Shown here piece by piece: positions 26,002-35,009 of a stretch of 64,000 bases of DNA (positions are counted from its first letter, which is position 1; every line of letters starts with the position of its first letter). The notes below the pieces were generated by a model. It was not told where the DNA came from. It did not search any database and worked only from the letters and a program-made list of their open reading frames with translations. A program made the position numbers and the translations under genes. The stretch comes from Streptomyces sp. S465 (GTDB lineage: Bacteria > Actinomycetota > Actinomycetes > Streptomycetales > Streptomycetaceae), in assembly GCF_026898115.1 (NCBI RefSeq), contig NZ_CP114036.1, forward strand, positions 4,272,001 through 4,336,000, read 5' to 3'.

Positions 26002-26937
26002 ATGAAGGCAATGCGTTTCCACGAGTTCGGCGGCAGTGAGGTCCTGCGCTACGAGGACGTCGACCGTCCGGTTCCCGGGGCCGGGCAGGTGCTGGTGCGG
26101 GTGGCGGCCACCTCGTTCAACCCGGTCGACGACCACATCCGCGCCGGTGTCCTGGCCGAGATGATCCCGATCGCTCTCCCGTACGTGCCGGGGATCGATC
26201 TGGCGGGCACCGTCGATGAACTCGGCGCGGGCGTGTCGGACGTCCAGGTGGGTGACCGGGTGGTGGCGATGCTGCCCCTCGACTCCGCCGGGGGCGCCGC
26301 CGAGTACGTCGCCGTCCCGGCCGAGTCCCTGGCCCCGGCGCCCCGGACGATCGAGCTGGCCGACGCCGCCGCCCTGCCGCTGACCGGCCTGTCGGCCTGG
26401 CAGACGGCATTCGAGCTGGCCGAGCTGAAAGCCGGTCAGTCCGTCCTGGTCAACGGGGCAGGGGGCGCGGTGGGCAGCCTCGTGGTGCAGCTCGCCGTCG
26501 ACGCGGGAGCCCAGGTGACCGCGGCGAGCACGCCACGGCACGCCGACCGCCTCCGCGGCTACGGCGCGCACCGGGTCGTCGGACCTCTCGACCTCGCCGC
26601 GGGTCCGGCCGCCGTGGGCGGCCCGTTCCAGGCCGTGGTGAACCACGTGCGGGTCTCCCCGGAGGAGCTCGCACAGCTGACGGCCTACGTCGCCGACGGC
26701 GGAGTCGCCGCGAGCACGGCCGGCCCGATTCCCGAGGACCCCGCCCGGGGAGTGCGCAGCGCCAACCTGTGGGTCCGCAGCGACGGAGCGCAGCTGGCCG
26801 AGCTGGTCGGCAAGGTGGACGCCGGCAAGCTCGCACTCCACGTCGCCGCCCAGCGCTCGGTGGCCGATCTGGCCGCCGTTCACGAAGACGCCGCCGCCGG
26901 GCGGCTGCCCGGCAAGACGGTCGTACTCGCTCCCTGA
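26002..26937 (+). CDS. NADP-dependent medium-chain oxidoreductase (quinone reductase-like)
   Basis: A 311-residue zinc-free MDR. GroES-like half with FHEFGGSEVLRYEDV and ATSFNPVDDHIRAG; Rossmann half with SVLVNGAGGAVGSLVVQLA (about 147-165). No catalytic Cys/His zinc set is seen, as in quinone reductases and alkenal reductases. A strong AGGAGG lies 8 nt before the ATG. It is 81 nt after the dioxygenase and probably in the MarR regulon, acting on a ring-cleavage product or a quinone. Confidence 0.85.
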   Translation: MKAMRFHEFGGSEVLRYEDVDRPVPGAGQVLVRVAATSFNPVDDHIRAGVLAEMIPIALPYVPGIDLAGTVDELGAGVSDVQVGDRVVAMLPLDSAGGAAEYVAVPAESLAPAPRTIELADAAALPLTGLSAWQTAFELAELKAGQSVLVNGAGGAVGSLVVQLAVDAGAQVTAASTPRHADRLRGYGAHRVVGPLDLAAGPAAVGGPFQAVVNHVRVSPEELAQLTAYVADGGVAASTAGPIPEDPARGVRSANLWVRSDGAQLAELVGKVDAGKLALHVAAQRSVADLAAVHEDAAAGRLPGKTVVLAP

Positions 26938-27087
26938 CCGAACCCGGCCCGGCCGCCCGGCCGTGCTCGGCACCAGGCCGGTGGGCCGTGCCCCGGTCCT
27001 ATACGGCGGGTACGGCTGGTTCGGCCCTGCCGTGGGCCGTCCCCGACGCAGCTGCCGAGGCTGTCGCCATGTCCGAGGGAGGACGGT

Positions 27088-28449
27088 GTGACCGAGACCG
27101 GCCGGAAACGGCTGCGGCGGGCCTGGCTCGCACGACTGGCCCCGCGGGGCGAGGTCGATCTCGACCGAGCGGCATGCCCGCGCACGGTGATCGAGGACGC
27201 TGTCGCGCGCCTCGGTCCAGGCCCCGTGCGCTGGGCGATCGAGCTGAATAACCTGGTCGTGCGACAGATCGTCGCCGAGGTGCCGCATCTCGGCGGGAGC
27301 CCGGCCGCGGTCGAGCTGCTCCGTCGTGGCAATGAAGCGACCACCTTGCGGGCGCTGTCCACTTTGCTGGACAGCGCCGCCGCCCCGCCCGTCGGTGAGG
27401 CGACGCTGGAGGGCATCCGCGAGTTCGTCCACCGGGCCATCCCACTGGAACGCGTGTTGCAGGGGGTCCGGGTCGGGCACGCGGCAACCACCGAGGCGTT
27501 CTTGCGGGCCTGCGCCGAGCTGGTCGATCCGGACGTGGCGGTCGACGAGGTCACGTCGGTCTCCCGCGAGCTGTTCAGCTACGTCGACGACCTCTCTGAC
27601 GCCATGATCCGCGCCTACCTCGCAGAGTATGAGGCATGGCGCACCAGCGCGGCCGCGGCACGGGCCGACCTCGTGCGTTCCCTGCTGAGCGATGCCGCGT
27701 CGGCGGACGCCGACGAGGCGTCCCGTGCCCTCGGCTACGACCTGCGGCGCACGCATGAGGCGGTGGTGGTGTGGTCGGATTCGCCGGACGACGGCTCCGC
27801 GCTTCAGGCGGCGGCTGTGGAGGTGCTCCGGGTCCGGGGGGCCACGGCGACGCTGGCCGTGCCCGTGGCCGCGGGGCGGCTGTGGGCATGGGGCACCGTA
27901 TCCGCGGACCGCACGCGATCTCCGGACGGCACACACCAGGCCGGTTCGTGGGAGACCATCGCGGAGATGCTGTCCCGGCGGCAGGTCCAGGCGGCCTTCG
28001 GCACCCCGGGCGTCGGCGTCGCGGGCTTTGCCCGCTCGCACCGCGAGGCCCGGCGCGCGGAGCGGGTCGAGCGGCTGCGGCGCGAGGCGGGGCGGGATGC
28101 GCGGCACGCCACCGCCTACGCCGACGTCGCCGCCATCGCGCTCCTGGCCACCGATCTCGAGGCGGCCGGTGACTTCGTACGACGAGAGCTCGGCGCCCTC
28201 GCTGAGCGCGGCGAGGCGATGGCGGCACTGCGGACCACGCTGTACTCCTACCTCGGCGCCGAGCGCAGCCTCATGGATGTCGCCCGACGCCTGCACGTGG
28301 CGAGGGGCACCGTGACCTACCGCGTGAAGCGGGCCCAGGAGGTGCTGGGACGCGACCTCGACGACCGCCGCTTCGCCCTCCACACCGCCCTGGCACTCGC
28401 CGAGGAACTGGGCGACGCGGTCCTCCTGCCCCGCGACATCCAGCGGTGA
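27088..28449 (+). CDS. PucR/CdaR-type transcriptional regulator
   Basis: A 453-residue regulator. The middle has a GGDEF-like CdaR sensor fold (about 200-350), and the end carries the PucR HTH: LRTTLYSYLGAERSLMDVARRLHVARGTVTYRVKRAQEVLGRDLDD (about 385-430), with its conserved TV.YR. GTG start after GAGGGAGG. It probably activates the downstream reductase and oxygenase genes in the same direction in response to an aromatic substrate (inference from context). Confidence 0.85.
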   Translation: MTETGRKRLRRAWLARLAPRGEVDLDRAACPRTVIEDAVARLGPGPVRWAIELNNLVVRQIVAEVPHLGGSPAAVELLRRGNEATTLRALSTLLDSAAAPPVGEATLEGIREFVHRAIPLERVLQGVRVGHAATTEAFLRACAELVDPDVAVDEVTSVSRELFSYVDDLSDAMIRAYLAEYEAWRTSAAAARADLVRSLLSDAASADADEASRALGYDLRRTHEAVVVWSDSPDDGSALQAAAVEVLRVRGATATLAVPVAAGRLWAWGTVSADRTRSPDGTHQAGSWETIAEMLSRRQVQAAFGTPGVGVAGFARSHREARRAERVERLRREAGRDARHATAYADVAAIALLATDLEAAGDFVRRELGALAERGEAMAALRTTLYSYLGAERSLMDVARRLHVARGTVTYRVKRAQEVLGRDLDDRRFALHTALALAEELGDAVLLPRDIQR

Positions 28450-28640
28450 GCCCGGTGTGGGGGCGCGGACCGGACCGACACGGCAGGCCGGTAAGCCCGC
28501 AGACCAACGGAAGAGCGGCATTCTCCGCCGGCAGACCAAGCGGCCGCCTGACAAGCGGAGTTGACTCGGTGCTGCCGGACGCGGCGAGGACGGGACCACG
28601 CGTTACGGCACACCGATTCCAGCACACCGGGAGGCAGGCA

Positions 28641-29135
28641 ATGATCGACCAGGAAACCTTCGTCGAGCTGATGAGCGGGGTGTGTGCCCCGGTCACCGTG
28701 GTGACGGCGATGTCCGCGGACGGACGGCCGCACGGCAGCACCGTGTCGAGCTTCGCCTCGCTCTCACTCCACCCCCCGCTCGCGAGCTTCGCGCTGGACC
28801 GCTCCTCGGGGCTGCTGCCCCACCTGCGGCCGGGGGCCCGGGTGGGGGTGCACATCCTCGGCGCCCACCAGCAGGAACTGGCGTCGGCATTCGCCCGCCG
28901 GCACCAGGGGCCGGGCTCGAAGTTCGACGGCCTCACCTGGACCGTCCGCGCCGGACTGCCCTACCTGCCCGAGTCCGCCGGCTGGACCGCGGGGCGCGTC
29001 GGACGCCACGTGGACGGCGGCGACCACGTCCTGCTCATCATCAGCCTTCAGGAAGCCGAGTCGACCGCCGCGGCCCCGCTGGTCTACGCCCGCCGGACCT
29101 ACGGCACCCACTCCGGCCTCGCCATGGCCGGCTGA
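28641..29135 (+). CDS. Flavin reductase component (HpaC/HsaB-like)
   Basis: A 164-residue FMN/FAD reductase. FVELMSGVCAPVTVVTA, STVSSFASLSLHPPLASFAL, then VGVHILGAHQQELASAFA and GGDHVLLI are typical of small flavin reductases that feed FADH2 to a separate oxygenase. GGGAGG lies 6 nt before the ATG. The oxygenase follows 40 nt later, so they form a two-component monooxygenase. The longer open frame up to 28446 overlaps the end of the regulator and is not family-like. Confidence 0.88.
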   Translation: MIDQETFVELMSGVCAPVTVVTAMSADGRPHGSTVSSFASLSLHPPLASFALDRSSGLLPHLRPGARVGVHILGAHQQELASAFARRHQGPGSKFDGLTWTVRAGLPYLPESAGWTAGRVGRHVDGGDHVLLIISLQEAESTAAAPLVYARRTYGTHSGLAMAG

Positions 29136-29175
29136 CCCGCTGTCCCATCCCTGACCCGACACGGAAGTGACGACG

Positions 29176-30390
29176 ATGAGCACCATCACCGACCTACCCC
29201 GCACCACCGACGCCGCGCGCACCCTGCGGGCCGACCTCGTCGAACGCGCCGCCGCCCTGCGACCACTGATCGCCGCCAACGCCGATGCGACCGACCGCGA
29301 ACGGGCGGTGCCCGCCGGGAATATCGACGCCCTGGCCCAGGCCGACCTGCTCTCTCTGATGCGGCCCGCCCGCTACGGCGGCCTTCAGACCGACTTCCGC
29401 ACCCTGCTGGAGGTCAGCCGCGAGATCGGACGCGCCTGCGGCTCCACCGCCTGGCTGACCTCCCTGCTCAACGCCAACGCCTGGTTCGTCGGGCTCTTCC
29501 CCGCGCAGGCCCAGGACGACGTCTGGGCCCACAGCCCCGGCGCCCGGGTGGCCGGTGTCGTGACCCCCTCGGGTACCGCGCGCGTGGTCGAGGGCGGATA
29601 CCGGGTGAGCGGGCGCTGGGCGCCGGCCTCCGGGTGCACCCACGCCGACTGGGCCGTCCTGGGGGTCACCCGGCCCGACGCCGAGGGCACGGCGGACGCC
29701 GTCGGCATCGTGCTCGCGCCGATGTCGGAGCTGACGATCGAGGACACCTGGTACGTGGCGGGAATGCGCGGGACCGCCTCGCACACCCTCGTCGGCGAGG
29801 ACCTTTTCGTGCCCGCTCACCGCTTCCACTCCGTACCCGACGCCATCGATGGCCGCTACGCCACACCCTTCACCGACGAGGCCCTCTACCGCTCACCCTT
29901 CGTGCCCACCACCGCGCTGGTGCTGACCGGGCCCCAGCTCGGGCTGGCCGCCGCCGCCGTCGATCTCCTGATCACCAAGGCCCCGCAGAGGGGGCTGACC
30001 CTGACGCACTACACCGTCCAGGCCGAGGCACCCACGATCCAGCTCGCCGCCGCGCACGCGGCCTCGCACGCCGACTCCGCCCAGCTGCACGCCTACCGCG
30101 CCGCCGACGACATCGACCAGGCGGCGCGAACCGGGGAGTACCCCGCCTACGACACCCGGGCGCGGATGCGCATGGACGCGGGCAGGGCCGCGGTCCACGC
30201 ACGCGAGGCGGTCCGCACCGTGTGCTCGGCCCAAGGCGCCTCGAGCTTCGGCGAAGCCAACCCGCTCCAGCGCATCTGGCGCGACATCGAGACCGCAAGC
30301 CGGCACGCCGTCCTCAACCCCGAGGTCGCCGCCGAAATCTACGGCAAGTCACTGCTCGGCATCCGGGGCACGGTGTCCGCGCTGGTGTGA
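29176..30390 (+). CDS. Flavin-dependent monooxygenase, acyl-CoA dehydrogenase fold (HsaA/HpaB-like)
   Basis: A 404-residue group D oxygenase. N-terminal helices contain VPAGNIDALAQADLLSLMRPARYGG, then RACGSTAWLTSLLNANAWFVGLFP, the beta-domain (SGRWAPASGCTHADWAVL), and a C-terminal helical part with VCSAQGASSFGEANPLQRIWRDIETASRH. The latter is the oxygenase version of the ACAD fold, without the catalytic Glu of true dehydrogenases. It would hydroxylate a phenol, steroid ring or polyketide using FADH2. GGAAG supports ATG 29176; GTG 29167 is an alternative. Confidence 0.85.
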   Translation: MSTITDLPRTTDAARTLRADLVERAAALRPLIAANADATDRERAVPAGNIDALAQADLLSLMRPARYGGLQTDFRTLLEVSREIGRACGSTAWLTSLLNANAWFVGLFPAQAQDDVWAHSPGARVAGVVTPSGTARVVEGGYRVSGRWAPASGCTHADWAVLGVTRPDAEGTADAVGIVLAPMSELTIEDTWYVAGMRGTASHTLVGEDLFVPAHRFHSVPDAIDGRYATPFTDEALYRSPFVPTTALVLTGPQLGLAAAAVDLLITKAPQRGLTLTHYTVQAEAPTIQLAAAHAASHADSAQLHAYRAADDIDQAARTGEYPAYDTRARMRMDAGRAAVHAREAVRTVCSAQGASSFGEANPLQRIWRDIETASRHAVLNPEVAAEIYGKSLLGIRGTVSALV

Positions 30391-30423
30391 GCGCGGTCGG
30401 CCGCCGCACCGCCGTACCAGGGC

Positions 30424-30852
30424 CTAGACCCACCCGCGCCCCGAACGTCCCCGCTTGGTCTCACCGCGCTGCTTCTTCTCACGCAGCCGCCGCTCGTTGA
30501 TGCCCCGGGGAATCCGGGTGGGGCGGCGCGGCTTGGGCGGTGGCGCGGTCGCCTCCGCGAGCAGTGATGCGAGCCTTACGGCGGCCGTCTCCCGGTTGCG
30601 CCACTGCGAACGGTGCTCGGCGGCCCGTACGGTCACCACCCCGTCCACCAGGCGGCCCGCCAGCCGCTCCAGCGCGCGCTCCTTCCACACGGGCGGCAGC
30701 GCCTCGGTGCGGGCGAGGTCGAAGCGCAGCTCGACCTGGCTGTCGCTGGTGTTGACGTGCTGTCCACCGGGCCCGGAGGAGCGCGAGAAACGCCACATCA
30801 ACTCGGCCTCGGGCAAGCAGACCGAACCTCGGATGACATAGGGCGCGGACAT
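30424..30852 (-). CDS. arfB: Alternative ribosome-rescue factor ArfB (peptidyl-tRNA hydrolase)
   Basis: A 142-residue class I release-factor-like protein that frees stalled ribosomes without a stop codon. The catalytic GGQ loop is in [14 protein letters not shown] (about 25-38). The basic tail that threads into the mRNA channel is present ([32 protein letters not shown]). The ATG at 30850-30852 gives [10 protein letters not shown] much longer open frame on this strand is antisense to terD and rejected. It diverges from terD. Confidence 0.93.
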   Translation of the reverse strand: MSAPYVIRGSVCLPEAELMWRFSRSSGPGGQHVNTSDSQVELRFDLARTEALPPVWKERALERLAGRLVDGVVTVRAAEHRSQWRNRETAAVRLASLLAEATAPPPKPRRPTRIPRGINERRLREKKQRGETKRGRSGRGWV

Positions 30853-31047
30853 GCCACCATGGTCGCGCGCCGACCCCGATGGCGTCATCTTCTTATCCGG
30901 TCCGGTCATCTCGTCGCACCAGGCCATCAGGGTTTGGCAAAGAAAGTAAAGGGAGCTGGAACCTGTCGGTGTGTTCGTGGCGTTGTGGAGGGTGACGACG
31001 GCTTCGCCCGTCGCCTCGGACCATCGAGACCACGAAAGGGACTCCCC

Positions 31048-31623
31048 ATGGCTGTAAGCCTGTCCAAGGGCGGCAACGTCTCGCTCACCAAGGAGGCACC
31101 GGGCCTGACCGCCGTCACGGTCGGCCTCGGCTGGGACGTCCGCACCACCACGGGCACCGACTTCGACCTCGACGCGAGCGCCATCGCCGTGAACGCCAAC
31201 GGCAAGGTCTACTCCGACCAGCACTTCGTGTTCTTCAACAACAAGTCCACGCCGGACCAGACCATCGTCCACACCGGTGACAACCTCACCGGCCAGGGCG
31301 AGGGCGACGACGAGCAGATCAACGTCAACCTGGCCGGTCTGCCGGCCGACGTGGAGAAGATCGTCTTCCCGGTCTCGATCTACGACGCCGAGTCCCGCAG
31401 CCAGAACTTCGGTCAGGTGCGGAACGCGTTCATCCGCATCGTCAACCAGGCCGGCGGTACCGAGATCGCCCGCTACGACCTGAGCGAGGACGCCGCCACC
31501 GAGACCGCCATGGTCTTCGGCGAGCTGTACCGCAACGGCGCCGAGTGGAAGTTCCGCGCCGTCGGCCAGGGCTACGCCTCCGGCCTGGTCGGCATCGCCC
31601 AGGACTTCGGCGTCAACGTCTAG
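31048..31623 (+). CDS. terD: TerD-family stress protein
   Basis: A 191-residue TerD protein of the tellurite/stress-response family, a calcium-binding beta-sandwich. Seen: [37 protein letters not shown] (acidic calcium site), [58 protein letters not shown] and a DFGVNV end. GAAAGGG precedes the ATG. Its last 22 bp (31602-31623) are repeated exactly at 35929-35950, so the 3' end is the integration site of the adjoining element; the coding sequence stays intact. Confidence 0.95.
   Translation: MAVSLSKGGNVSLTKEAPGLTAVTVGLGWDVRTTTGTDFDLDASAIAVNANGKVYSDQHFVFFNNKSTPDQTIVHTGDNLTGQGEGDDEQINVNLAGLPADVEKIVFPVSIYDAESRSQNFGQVRNAFIRIVNQAGGTEIARYDLSEDAATETAMVFGELYRNGAEWKFRAVGQGYASGLVGIAQDFGVNV
31602..31623. 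repeat. attL-like 22-bp direct repeat (terD 3' end)
   Basis: GGACTTCGGCGTCAACGTCT plus AG; identical to 35929-35950. It codes the last six residues and stop of TerD. Confidence 0.9.
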
Positions 31624-31705
31624 AGTTGCCCTACTGACCTGCGAAAACCCGGGTTTAGGCAGTACTGAGTCAGCACAGAGCCAGCACGGTCCAACCTGGT
31701 CAGCA

Positions 31706-31740
31706 CGAAGACCCCCCAACTTTCCCTTGGGGGGTCTTCG
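31706..31740. terminator. Hairpin shared by terD and the integrase remnant
   Basis: Perfect 12-bp stem, 31706-31717 with 31729-31740, loop of 11 nt. It lies between convergent terD and the int remnant. A similar, less perfect hairpin follows the right att copy. Confidence 0.85.
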
Positions 31741-31762
31741 GCATGTGTGGGTCAGGGAGCGG

Positions 31763-31940
31763 CTAGGCGGCCTGTGCGACCTCTTCCCGACCGCTCGGGG
31801 CGCCTCCCTTGATGACCGTCATCTGTGGCCGCATGGCCGCTTCCATGGCCTTCCGGCCGCGCTCCCAGGACTCCGGGACCAGATGCCCGTAGGTGTCGGC
31901 GGTCACCTGGATGGACTTGTTCTCCATCAACCCGTTCCGC
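31763..31940 (-). pseudogene. Tyrosine recombinase (integrase), C-terminal remnant
   Basis: The minus strand reads about 58 residues: LMENKSIQVTADTYGHLVPE, then SWERGRKAMEAAM and an Ala/Glu tail to a TAG at 31765-31763. This is the end of an actinobacterial phage or plasmid integrase with the nucleophile Tyr in DTYGHL. The upstream catalytic Arg-His-Arg region is missing; the frame decays into AT-richer sequence before 31990. The gene is therefore cut to its last quarter and cannot be active. Confidence 0.85.
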
Positions 31941-31993
31941 GATCTTCTCTAATAAACAGCTTAGCTAGATGCCCAGAACAAGCAACCACGCTC

Positions 31994-33334
31994 TTATGCG
32001 ATGAGAGACGCAGGCGTGACTACTCGTGCGCGTTCGTAAAGCTCCCGTGCCGCATGGTTCTTAAGGTAAGGTCGAATACGAGAATGCATATTTGCGATAC
32101 TTCGGTCACACTGACCTGATTGCACTTGGGGGTAGATATCCACGACCTTTTCCCAAGTGGCGCATGCGGCTTCGAGGTGGCCAATCTCTAGTTGGCGCTC
32201 GGCGAGCATGGATAGGTAGCGCACCCGGTTTCGACGGAATGAGTGGTGGCGCAGCTTATCGGATTCCTCCAGTGCCACAATGGAGCCGCGAACGTCGCCC
32301 AGTTCGTATCGCACCTGACCAATATGGTACGTAAGCGATGAGGGATTATACGAACCGAACGTTTTCGACCGAGATTCAGCCTTTTCCATGGCAACCTCGG
32401 CCTCTTTAAGGTAACTAAGGGAATTCTTGCGTTCGCCAAGTTGCGCAGCGGCGTGCGCCTGTTGACCCGCGAGGAATGCGCGCATCCTCGGTCCCGCGTT
32501 GGGGGATGCAGCAGCAGCGGAATTCGCTAGCTTCATGGCTTCCCGGCCGTGGCCTAGGTCAACAGCTTGAACGCTCATTCCCCGCAGCGTGGTGCAATAG
32601 GTTAGGTGATCCTCTGAGGACCCGGCCAATTCCAAAGCCTTCAAATAGTACTGCTGCGCCAATCCGTGAACCCCCTCATCCACAGCCATGTATCCGGTGA
32701 GGTAACACAGATCTGACGCTGCCGACATCATCTCTTTACGGACCGCTTCCGTAGCATCGGCGCGGAGGTATGGAGTAACCGTATTGACTAGGAATGCAGC
32801 GGCCATGGGGCGTGCGTGTCGGCCACCGAACTGATCATCAAGCTCTGAGATCCGTTCGGTCATGGCCACGACCGTATGGACGTCAGGCATCCCGATGCGC
32901 TGCACTTTCCCTGTCTGAATGGCTTCCATCCGGCCTACAACGTCCGGCCAATTGGGCACAGTCAACGCGACAGAGAAGAGGCTCACGCCAAGGACACTGC
33001 GGCGCGAAGGGTCCATGTCCTGCCTCCCCAAGTCGATCAACGCCTCAACGGTACTCAGGCGTGCGTTCGACTCGTCGGCAGGCAGGGGGAACCCTGCCTC
33101 AGTGTGCGTGATCGGTCGGCCCAGCTTCCGGGCGAACGCCTCCAAGATCAGCGGTCGGGCAGCCTCTTTCGGCATGTGCCCCTTAAGCCACTGATGGGCG
33201 GACGGCTCCCGGTACTTCTGTGGCGTTCCGCGTTCGGTGCCAATGCGGTTGACCTCCTGGACGAGCTGCCGCAGTGTCCACCCGGTCTCTCGAAACAGCC
33301 GTTCCAGACCCTCGTTCCGCTCCCGCTCACTCAC
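31994..33334 (-). CDS. TPR-type transcriptional regulator
   Basis: A 446-residue protein. The N-terminus is a helix-turn-helix-like region (TGWTLRQLVQEVNRIGTERG; SAHQWLKGHMPKEAARPLIL, about 12-75). A hydrophobic stretch, RRSVLGVSLFSVALTVPNW, lies at about 112-130. The rest is TPR-like helical repeats (YYLKALELAGSSED; GREAMKLANSAAAASPNAG; LGERKNSLSYLKEAEVAME). This form is common in Streptomyces beside small genes of unknown role. GTG at 33332-33334 with GGGGAG upstream; frames further up lack conservation. Codon use is clearly less GC-biased than in neighbours. It diverges from the micro-gene operon and probably controls it. Confidence 0.75.
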   Translation of the reverse strand: MSERERNEGLERLFRETGWTLRQLVQEVNRIGTERGTPQKYREPSAHQWLKGHMPKEAARPLILEAFARKLGRPITHTEAGFPLPADESNARLSTVEALIDLGRQDMDPSRRSVLGVSLFSVALTVPNWPDVVGRMEAIQTGKVQRIGMPDVHTVVAMTERISELDDQFGGRHARPMAAAFLVNTVTPYLRADATEAVRKEMMSAASDLCYLTGYMAVDEGVHGLAQQYYLKALELAGSSEDHLTYCTTLRGMSVQAVDLGHGREAMKLANSAAAASPNAGPRMRAFLAGQQAHAAAQLGERKNSLSYLKEAEVAMEKAESRSKTFGSYNPSSLTYHIGQVRYELGDVRGSIVALEESDKLRHHSFRRNRVRYLSMLAERQLEIGHLEAACATWEKVVDIYPQVQSGQCDRSIANMHSRIRPYLKNHAARELYERARVVTPASLIA

Positions 33335-33499
33335 GACACGCTCAACTCCCCAGTAAAGCAGGCGCTTAAAGCTCTTAAAAACTGCCGCTCTTGCCACGGT
33401 ACCGCGATGCGTAGTGGAGCGGTTGCCTAGAGCGAGAAGGACCCCCGCAACCGTGCGACCGGTCCGGGGGAATGGCCAACGCTGCGAAGGAGCGTCAAC

Positions 33500-33781
33500 A
33501 TGAGAGAGCGTATCGCCCGATCCATGAGGCCGTGGCCGCGGAGGTTATTCCCCGCCACCGGTCGCCATCGGACAGTCGATACCTCAAGGTCCGCACCGGG
33601 TGCCGGTGCCGTGCCCGTACCCGCCCCGGCCTGCGTGCCTGTCTGTAACGCAGACACGCCCACGCTTCAGCTCCCGCGCATCGCGGCCGGAGAACGCTTC
33701 CCGATCGCTTGGGACACCGACCCCGTGCCGTTGTACGTCATCCGGCACGAGCGGCAGCAAGCCTTGGGGGTCTCGCGGTGA
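33500..33781 (+). CDS. Small hypothetical protein, first of a micro-gene operon
   Basis: A 93-residue protein beginning MRERIARSMRPWPRRLFP, basic at the start, with a Pro/Ala-rich middle (PAPACVPVCNADTP) and an end FPIAWDTDPVPLYVIRHERQ. A strong GAAGGAG lies 7 nt before the ATG, so it is expressed. Its TGA overlaps the GTG of the next gene (GTGA). No known domain. Confidence 0.65.
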   Translation: MRERIARSMRPWPRRLFPATGRHRTVDTSRSAPGAGAVPVPAPACVPVCNADTPTLQLPRIAAGERFPIAWDTDPVPLYVIRHERQQALGVSR

Positions 33782-33924
33782 GCGCGATCGAGCCTCCGGC
33801 CCAACCGCAGGAGGCACAGCAAGACGCGCCCAAGTCCCCGACTCAGCAGGAGTTGGACGAGCGTGCGGACGCCCTGCATCAGAGGATTGACAAGCACCTT
33901 GGGCGCGGAGGGCTGACCCGATGA
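33778..33924 (+). CDS. 48-residue hypothetical protein
   Basis: GTG start overlapping the previous stop by 4 nt. It reads as a Gln/Pro/Ala-rich head (EPPAQPQEAQQDAPKSPTQQ) and an amphipathic helix (ELDERADALHQRIDKHLGRGG). Its TGA overlaps the ATG of the next gene (ATGA). Coupling on both sides is the main evidence that it is real. Function unknown. Confidence 0.6.
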   Translation: MSAIEPPAQPQEAQQDAPKSPTQQELDERADALHQRIDKHLGRGGLTR

Positions 33925-34082
33925 CCTCATGTGCCACGTGCACCCGGCTGAAGCAGGAGAAGGCCAAGGCCATGGAAGCCGGTGACTACCGGCTTGCCGC
34001 TGATTGCGAACTGAAGATCCGGCACCATCCGGACGGTCACACGATGCCTCCGTTCGGACCTCGATGGGGGTGGATCGGATGA
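33921..34082 (+). CDS. 53-residue hypothetical protein with CxxC
   Basis: Starts MTSCATCTRLKQEKAKAMEA; the CATC motif and a later Cys could bind a metal. The end is RHHPDGHTMPPFGPRWGWIG. ATGA overlaps link it to both the gene before and the gene after. Function unknown. Confidence 0.6.
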   Translation: MTSCATCTRLKQEKAKAMEAGDYRLAADCELKIRHHPDGHTMPPFGPRWGWIG

Positions 34083-34324
34083 AAGAGCCGAGCCCGTACA
34101 AGGGGCCCCAGCCGGGCGAGGAGGCTTACGACACCGCCACGGGGCGCCTGGGCGTTCTTCAAGCCGTCTGTGACGTCGATGAACTCATCTTCGATCACCA
34201 GATGCCGGGCCCACTCGTCGCGTTCCTCCGCCCCCAGAGGGGCGGACAGGAGTGGATGACTGACTCCAGGAACGTCCAGTTCCCCAATGAGGCACGGGCG
34301 CATCCCGATTCCGGCGGCGAGTAG
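34079..34324 (+). CDS. 81-residue hypothetical protein
   Basis: Starts MKEPSPYKGPQPGEEAYDTATGR-like (first 20 residues shown in part) and contains GVLQAVCDVDELIFDHQMPG and LVAFLRPQRGGQEWMTDSRN. It looks like a compact beta-rich protein. The ATG overlaps the preceding stop by 4 nt. Fourth gene of the coupled series. Function unknown. Confidence 0.6.
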   Translation: MKEPSPYKGPQPGEEAYDTATGRLGVLQAVCDVDELIFDHQMPGPLVAFLRPQRGGQEWMTDSRNVQFPNEARAHPDSGGE

Positions 34325-34481
34325 CCCTGACGCATCCCATGACTCCACCCGCCGGACGGTGTTGATTCCCGCCTGGTGGGTGGGTGAACCCCCGCCCCGA
34401 TCGTTCGCAACAGGAAGGGCTGGCGGTCGGGGCGGGTCAGCAAGTGCCGTGCACCACTCCAACCAGGGAGGGATTACACCA

Positions 34482-34927
34482 ATGACAGCAGTAGTGAACG
34501 ACCAGCGGACCGGCCGCTCACTGGTCAGCGAAGAGTTATTCGGCAGCCTCGCCCACTTCGTGGCCACCCACAACGCGCAGACCCCGGAGCGGGCCGAGCG
34601 CATCGCCGACCAGGCGGTCGCGTTCCTCGCGACCGTGGCCACCGCCACCGTGCCCATGGTCCCGTCGGACGACGTGGACATGGGTCTGCACGCCTTCATC
34701 CTGCACACCAAGGCGTACGGGGAGTTCTGCGACCAGCACGCCGGGCGCTTCCTGCACCACAACCCGGCCCCCGGTGGTGCGGGCGCACCCTGGAAGCCAT
34801 CACAGCCGGCGCGCACGCCATGAAGGCAGCGGGCTTCATGGTCTTCGATGACCTGTGGACCGTGAACGGCGAGAACGCCGCGCAGTGCGATTCCGACTGC
34901 GGACGACCGTACGGACAGGCGGAGTAA
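34482..34927 (+). pseudogene. Glycine-rich-domain (COG4278-like) protein, frameshifted
   Basis: GGGAGGG precedes ATG 34482. The frame runs RSLVSEELFGSLAHFVATHN, then MGLHAFILHTKAYGEFCDQH and GRFLHHNPAP, then ends early at 34823. The missing family-like end (EAITAGAHAMKAAGFMVFDD, LWTVNGENAAQCDSDCG) is present in another frame up to a TAA at 34925-34927. One lost C near 34780-34786 (GCGGGCGC for GCGGGCCGC) would explain it. Programmed -1 slippage or a sequencing error are alternatives. Codon 34536-34538 is TTA. Confidence 0.7.
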
Positions 34928-35009
34928 TCTCCGGCCGGTGATGTGAGACAGGGCCGCCCCTCGGCACATGCTGAGGGGCGGTTCGCTCCTCTGGAGAGGA
35001 TCAGAATTC

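Noticed and set aside
25957-28599. 880-codon open frame antisense to the oxidoreductase and PucR genes
   Set aside because: Spans two well-supported genes and their gap; low-complexity Gly/Arg translation without motifs.
31602-31623. tRNA gene as attachment site
   Set aside because: The repeat is the terD coding end; no tRNA-like cloverleaf is seen at either end.
30853-31719. N-terminal extension of ArfB across terD
   Set aside because: It is antisense to an intact terD; ArfB family length matches the inner ATG.
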